Below, piece by piece: positions 6,097-6,561 of a stretch of 6,561 bases of DNA. Under the pieces are notes generated by a model. The model did no database searches and had not been told where the DNA came from. It saw nothing but the letters and a program-made list of their open reading frames with translations. The number at the start of each line of letters is the position of its first letter. The first letter of the stretch is position 1. The DNA lies in NCBI GenBank assembly GCA_905233835.1, contig CAJOGB010000059.1, forward strand, positions 1-6,561. Direction: 5' to 3'. The DNA comes from an uncultured Lachnospiraceae bacterium (GTDB lineage: Bacteria; Bacillota; Clostridia; Lachnospirales; Lachnospiraceae). The position numbers and the translations under genes are program-made.

Positions 6097-6140
6097 TTAT
6101 AAGATAAGTTTGAAATATCGAACTTGTTTTATAAATGCCT
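6091..6140 (+). repeat. Long AT-rich inverted repeat, 23-pair RNA hairpin
   Basis: Every base from 6091 to 6113 pairs with its mirror from 6140 to 6118, leaving a 4-base loop AATA (6114-6117). There are 19 Watson-Crick pairs and 4 G-U wobbles, at 6094, 6103, 6105 and 6111. The wobbles break DNA symmetry but keep RNA pairing, which favours an RNA structure. Its base overlaps the right arm of the preceding GC hairpin (6091-6096) and the left arm of the next one (6136-6140). Confidence 0.68.
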
Positions 6141-6149
6141 GATGAGGCA
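6136..6149 (+). repeat. Short hairpin before the permease ribosome site
   Basis: TGCCT-GATG-AGGCA is a 5-pair stem with a 4-base loop, 8 bases before the permease Shine-Dalgarno. Its left arm TGCCT is shared with the base of the long hairpin and is repeated at 6069-6073 in the GC hairpin, so the three structures compete for pairing. Confidence 0.45.
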
Positions 6150-6171
6150 AAAATAATGAGGGAGGAAACTA

Positions 6172-6561
6172 ATGGAAAGACAAAAAAACAAGGCGGTTAT
6201 CAAATATAATCGATGGGGATACATCTTCCTAATCCCGTTCGTAGTCGTATATTTGGTTTTTCAATTTATTCCACTATGTTCCACAATCTATAACAGCTTT
6301 TTTGAAAATTATCGTTCCGGTATTACCATCATCGGACCGAATTTTGTAGGATTGGCTAATTATAAATCACTTTTTACAGAGGGTGACCTCTTAAAGTATT
6401 TCGGAAATACCATGATCATGTGGATCTTAGGATTTGTTCCACAGATTATTTTTTCACTGCTTTTGGCAGCCTGGTTTTCTGATCCGGCACTTCGCTTAAA
6501 AGGACAGAGATTTTTTAAGACGGTAATTTACTTACCGAACTTAATCATGGCTTCCGCGTTT
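6172..6561 (+). CDS. Sugar ABC transporter permease, MalF/UgpA type, N-terminal 130 codons (runs off the right edge)
   Basis: Inner-membrane channel subunit of the importer served by the preceding lipoprotein. It starts MERQKNKAVIKYNRWGYIF: a short basic cytoplasmic tail, then a first membrane helix (about residues 16-39). An external segment with the family phrase FVGLANYKSLF (58-68) follows, then a second helix (about 79-102). Next is LKGQRFFKTVIYLPN (109-123), typical of this permease class just before the third helix. The start is supported by GAGGGAGG ending 6 bases ahead. The EAA loop that contacts the ATPase lies beyond the window. A MalG-type partner would be expected next. As in many Firmicutes, the ATPase may be encoded elsewhere; that is inference. 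The frame is open to the last base. Confidence 0.93.
   Translation, partial: MERQKNKAVIKYNRWGYIFLIPFVVVYLVFQFIPLCSTIYNSFFENYRSGITIIGPNFVGLANYKSLFTEGDLLKYFGNTMIMWILGFVPQIIFSLLLAAWFSDPALRLKGQRFFKTVIYLPNLIMASAF

Noticed and set aside
6068..6100. The GC hairpin as a complete intrinsic terminator ending the operon
   Set aside because: The stem is strong but is followed by TATTTATAAG rather than a T-run, and the permease gene follows on the same strand with no clear promoter of its own. Partial termination or mRNA protection fits better.
1..6561. CRISPR array, tRNA or rRNA genes, insertion sequences, phage or attachment sites
   Set aside because: No regularly spaced repeats, cloverleaf sequences, transposase fragments or terminal inverted repeats were seen; the window is an ordinary catabolic locus.

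Overview
The window looks like chromosomal DNA from a low-to-moderate GC Firmicute, most plausibly a Lachnospiraceae-type Clostridium relative. Grounds: strong AGGAGG-type ribosome sites, TTTACA/TATAAT sigma-A promoters, a Gram-positive style lipoprotein signal with a long Ala/Thr/Asp linker on a sugar-binding protein, and a LacI-family regulator next to a CUT1-type sugar ABC transporter. The genus cannot be fixed from this sequence alone. The locus is a cellobiose / cello-oligosaccharide (beta-glucoside) uptake and breakdown cluster.

Layout. On the minus strand, reading right to left, are a complete cellobiose phosphorylase (GH94, 3284 to 849) and, 41 bp further on, the N-terminal 269 codons of a GH1 beta-glucosidase that runs off the left edge (807 to 1). 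On the plus strand are a LacI/GalR-type regulator (3553-4566), a lipoprotein sugar-binding protein (4632-6038) and the first 130 codons of a MalF/UgpA-type permease that runs off the right edge (6172-6561). The two arms diverge from a 268-bp control region (3285-3552).

The control region is the richest part. It holds two back-to-back promoters, each TTTACA-N17-TATAAT-like. Four copies of a LacI-family operator (core CGAAANCG, best two of the form CGAANNCGNNTTCG) lie over, between or just downstream of them. A separate perfect 17-bp palindrome sits about 70 bp upstream of the phosphorylase start of transcription. An inverted repeat lies directly before the regulator's ribosome site.

The gap between binding protein and permease (6039-6171) carries a GC-rich hairpin, a 23-pair AT-rich hairpin with four wobble pairs, and a short hairpin. 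Neighbouring ones share bases, so they cannot all form fully at once. It probably sets the binding protein to permease ratio.

How it works together (inference): the lipoprotein captures cello-oligosaccharide and hands it to the permease. Inside the cell the sugar is split by phosphorolysis (to glucose 1-phosphate plus glucose) and by hydrolysis (GH1). The regulator represses both arms and itself until the sugar, or a product of it, binds. A second permease and an ATPase are not in view. The individual families are known; I see no new enzyme system. The parts worth a second look are the regulatory DNA and RNA structures.
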